From contig PEXX01000038.1 of the NCBI GenBank assembly GCA_002778965.1, positions 1 through 13,551 of the forward strand: a stretch of DNA of 13,551 nucleotides. Direction: 5' to 3'. Source of the stretch: Candidatus Kuenenbacteria bacterium CG08_land_8_20_14_0_20_37_23 (GTDB taxonomy: Bacteria; Patescibacteriota; Patescibacteriia; UBA2196; GWA2-42-15). Shown here piece by piece: positions 13,332-13,551 of the stretch. The notes below the pieces were generated by a model. That model was not told the origin of the DNA. It saw only the letters and a list, made by a program, of their open reading frames with translations, and did no database searches. A program made the translations under genes and the position numbers. Every line of letters starts with the position of its first letter. Position 1 is the stretch's first letter.

Positions 13332-13551
13332 AAAAAATAATATTCAGCCCGGAGTTTATATTTTACAAAGTTTAAAAAACAAGACTTATTATATTGGCAG
13401 TACAATTAATATTGAAGAAAGATTTAATGAGCATAATTTAGGCAAAGTAGCAGCAACCAAACATTTAAGGCCATGGATTTTAATGTTATTTTTAGACTGT
13501 AGAACAATGACCCCTCGTCAGGGGGTAAAAGTTCCCTTAAAAATTGAATAA
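13327..13551 (+). CDS. GIY-YIG nuclease-domain protein, C-terminally aberrant
   Basis: A 74-residue ORF whose TAA is the last codon of the window. Residues 9-50 fit the GIY-YIG fold as in small UvrC/Slx1-like single-domain proteins: GVYILQS (9-15), YYIGSTINIEERFNEHNLGK (21-40, with R32 as the likely catalytic arginine) and TKHLRPW (44-50). Complete family members then continue with a strand and a helix carrying the catalytic Glu ('A-x-x-x-E-x-x-l-K'). Here the sequence becomes MLFLDCRTMTPRQGVKVPLK, with no matching Glu. Neither other forward frame restores the helix, so this is not a simple frameshift. The DNA at 13509-13526 is a hairpin (ACCCCT/AGGGGGT). The protein may be a decayed or recombinant nuclease. 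The start lies against the tRNA-like remnant, with no Shine-Dalgarno. Confidence 0.6.
   Translation: MPKNNIQPGVYILQSLKNKTYYIGSTINIEERFNEHNLGKVAATKHLRPWILMLFLDCRTMTPRQGVKVPLKIE

Noticed and set aside
1..13551. Recoded genetic code (UGA as Gly)
   Set aside because: Long conserved proteins are full length with no in-frame UGA, ftsH ends in UGA at the expected place, and Trp is read from UGG.
1..13551. CRISPR array, insertion sequence, toxin-antitoxin or phage defence system
   Set aside because: No regularly spaced direct repeats, transposase, paired small toxin/antitoxin genes or defence domains were found. The GIY-YIG ORF is the only nuclease-like gene and is incomplete.

Overview
The window looks like chromosomal DNA from an AT-rich, small-genome bacterium, most likely a member of the Candidate Phyla Radiation (Patescibacteria). 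The reasons are circumstantial: a membrane-anchored Gmad2/GerMN protein with a cysteine-rich leader, an alternative (non-canonical) GlmU-like protein next to glmS, a short four-repeat ribosomal protein S1, a tiny GIY-YIG nuclease, and gene starts with no convincing Shine-Dalgarno sequence. Long conserved proteins (FtsH, GlmS, GyrA) read through without in-frame UGA, so the standard bacterial code applies rather than the UGA=Gly code of Gracilibacteria/SR1.

Layout. Bases 1-550 (+ strand) hold the C-terminal end of an MFS transporter and a 104-residue membrane protein. Bases 551-845 separate convergent genes and are packed with hairpins and GC-rich repeats unlike the rest of the window. Bases 846-9338 are all on the - strand. 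Read in transcription order: ribosomal protein S1 and ftsH; a polytopic membrane protein of unknown function; then glmS, an alternative GlmU-like protein and a GerMN-domain lipid-facing protein. Terminator-like hairpins followed immediately by sigma-70-type promoters separate ftsH, the membrane protein and glmS, so this block appears to be three transcription units. A 199-base divergent control region (9339-9537) carries two opposed promoters whose -35 hexamers overlap by five bases. From 9538 the + strand carries an MBL-fold hydrolase, a small single-pass protein and gyrA, closely spaced and probably co-transcribed.

Functionally, most of the window is core maintenance. S1 and FtsH serve translation and membrane-protein quality control. 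GlmS plus the GlmU-like protein supply UDP-GlcNAc for the envelope. Gyrase A handles DNA supercoiling. The GerMN protein and the membrane proteins are envelope components without assigned roles.

The most unusual part is the right edge (13177-13551). A good promoter drives a tRNA(Ile)-like sequence that has a normal acceptor 5' strand and D-arm, an anticodon arm with a 15-base loop, and a T-arm that stops half way. A small GIY-YIG nuclease ORF starts exactly where the rest of the tRNA should be, and that ORF loses the family's C-terminal catalytic helix. This is either a tRNA-targeted GIY-YIG element, a decayed locus, or an assembly artefact at the edge of a contig; the sequence alone cannot decide.
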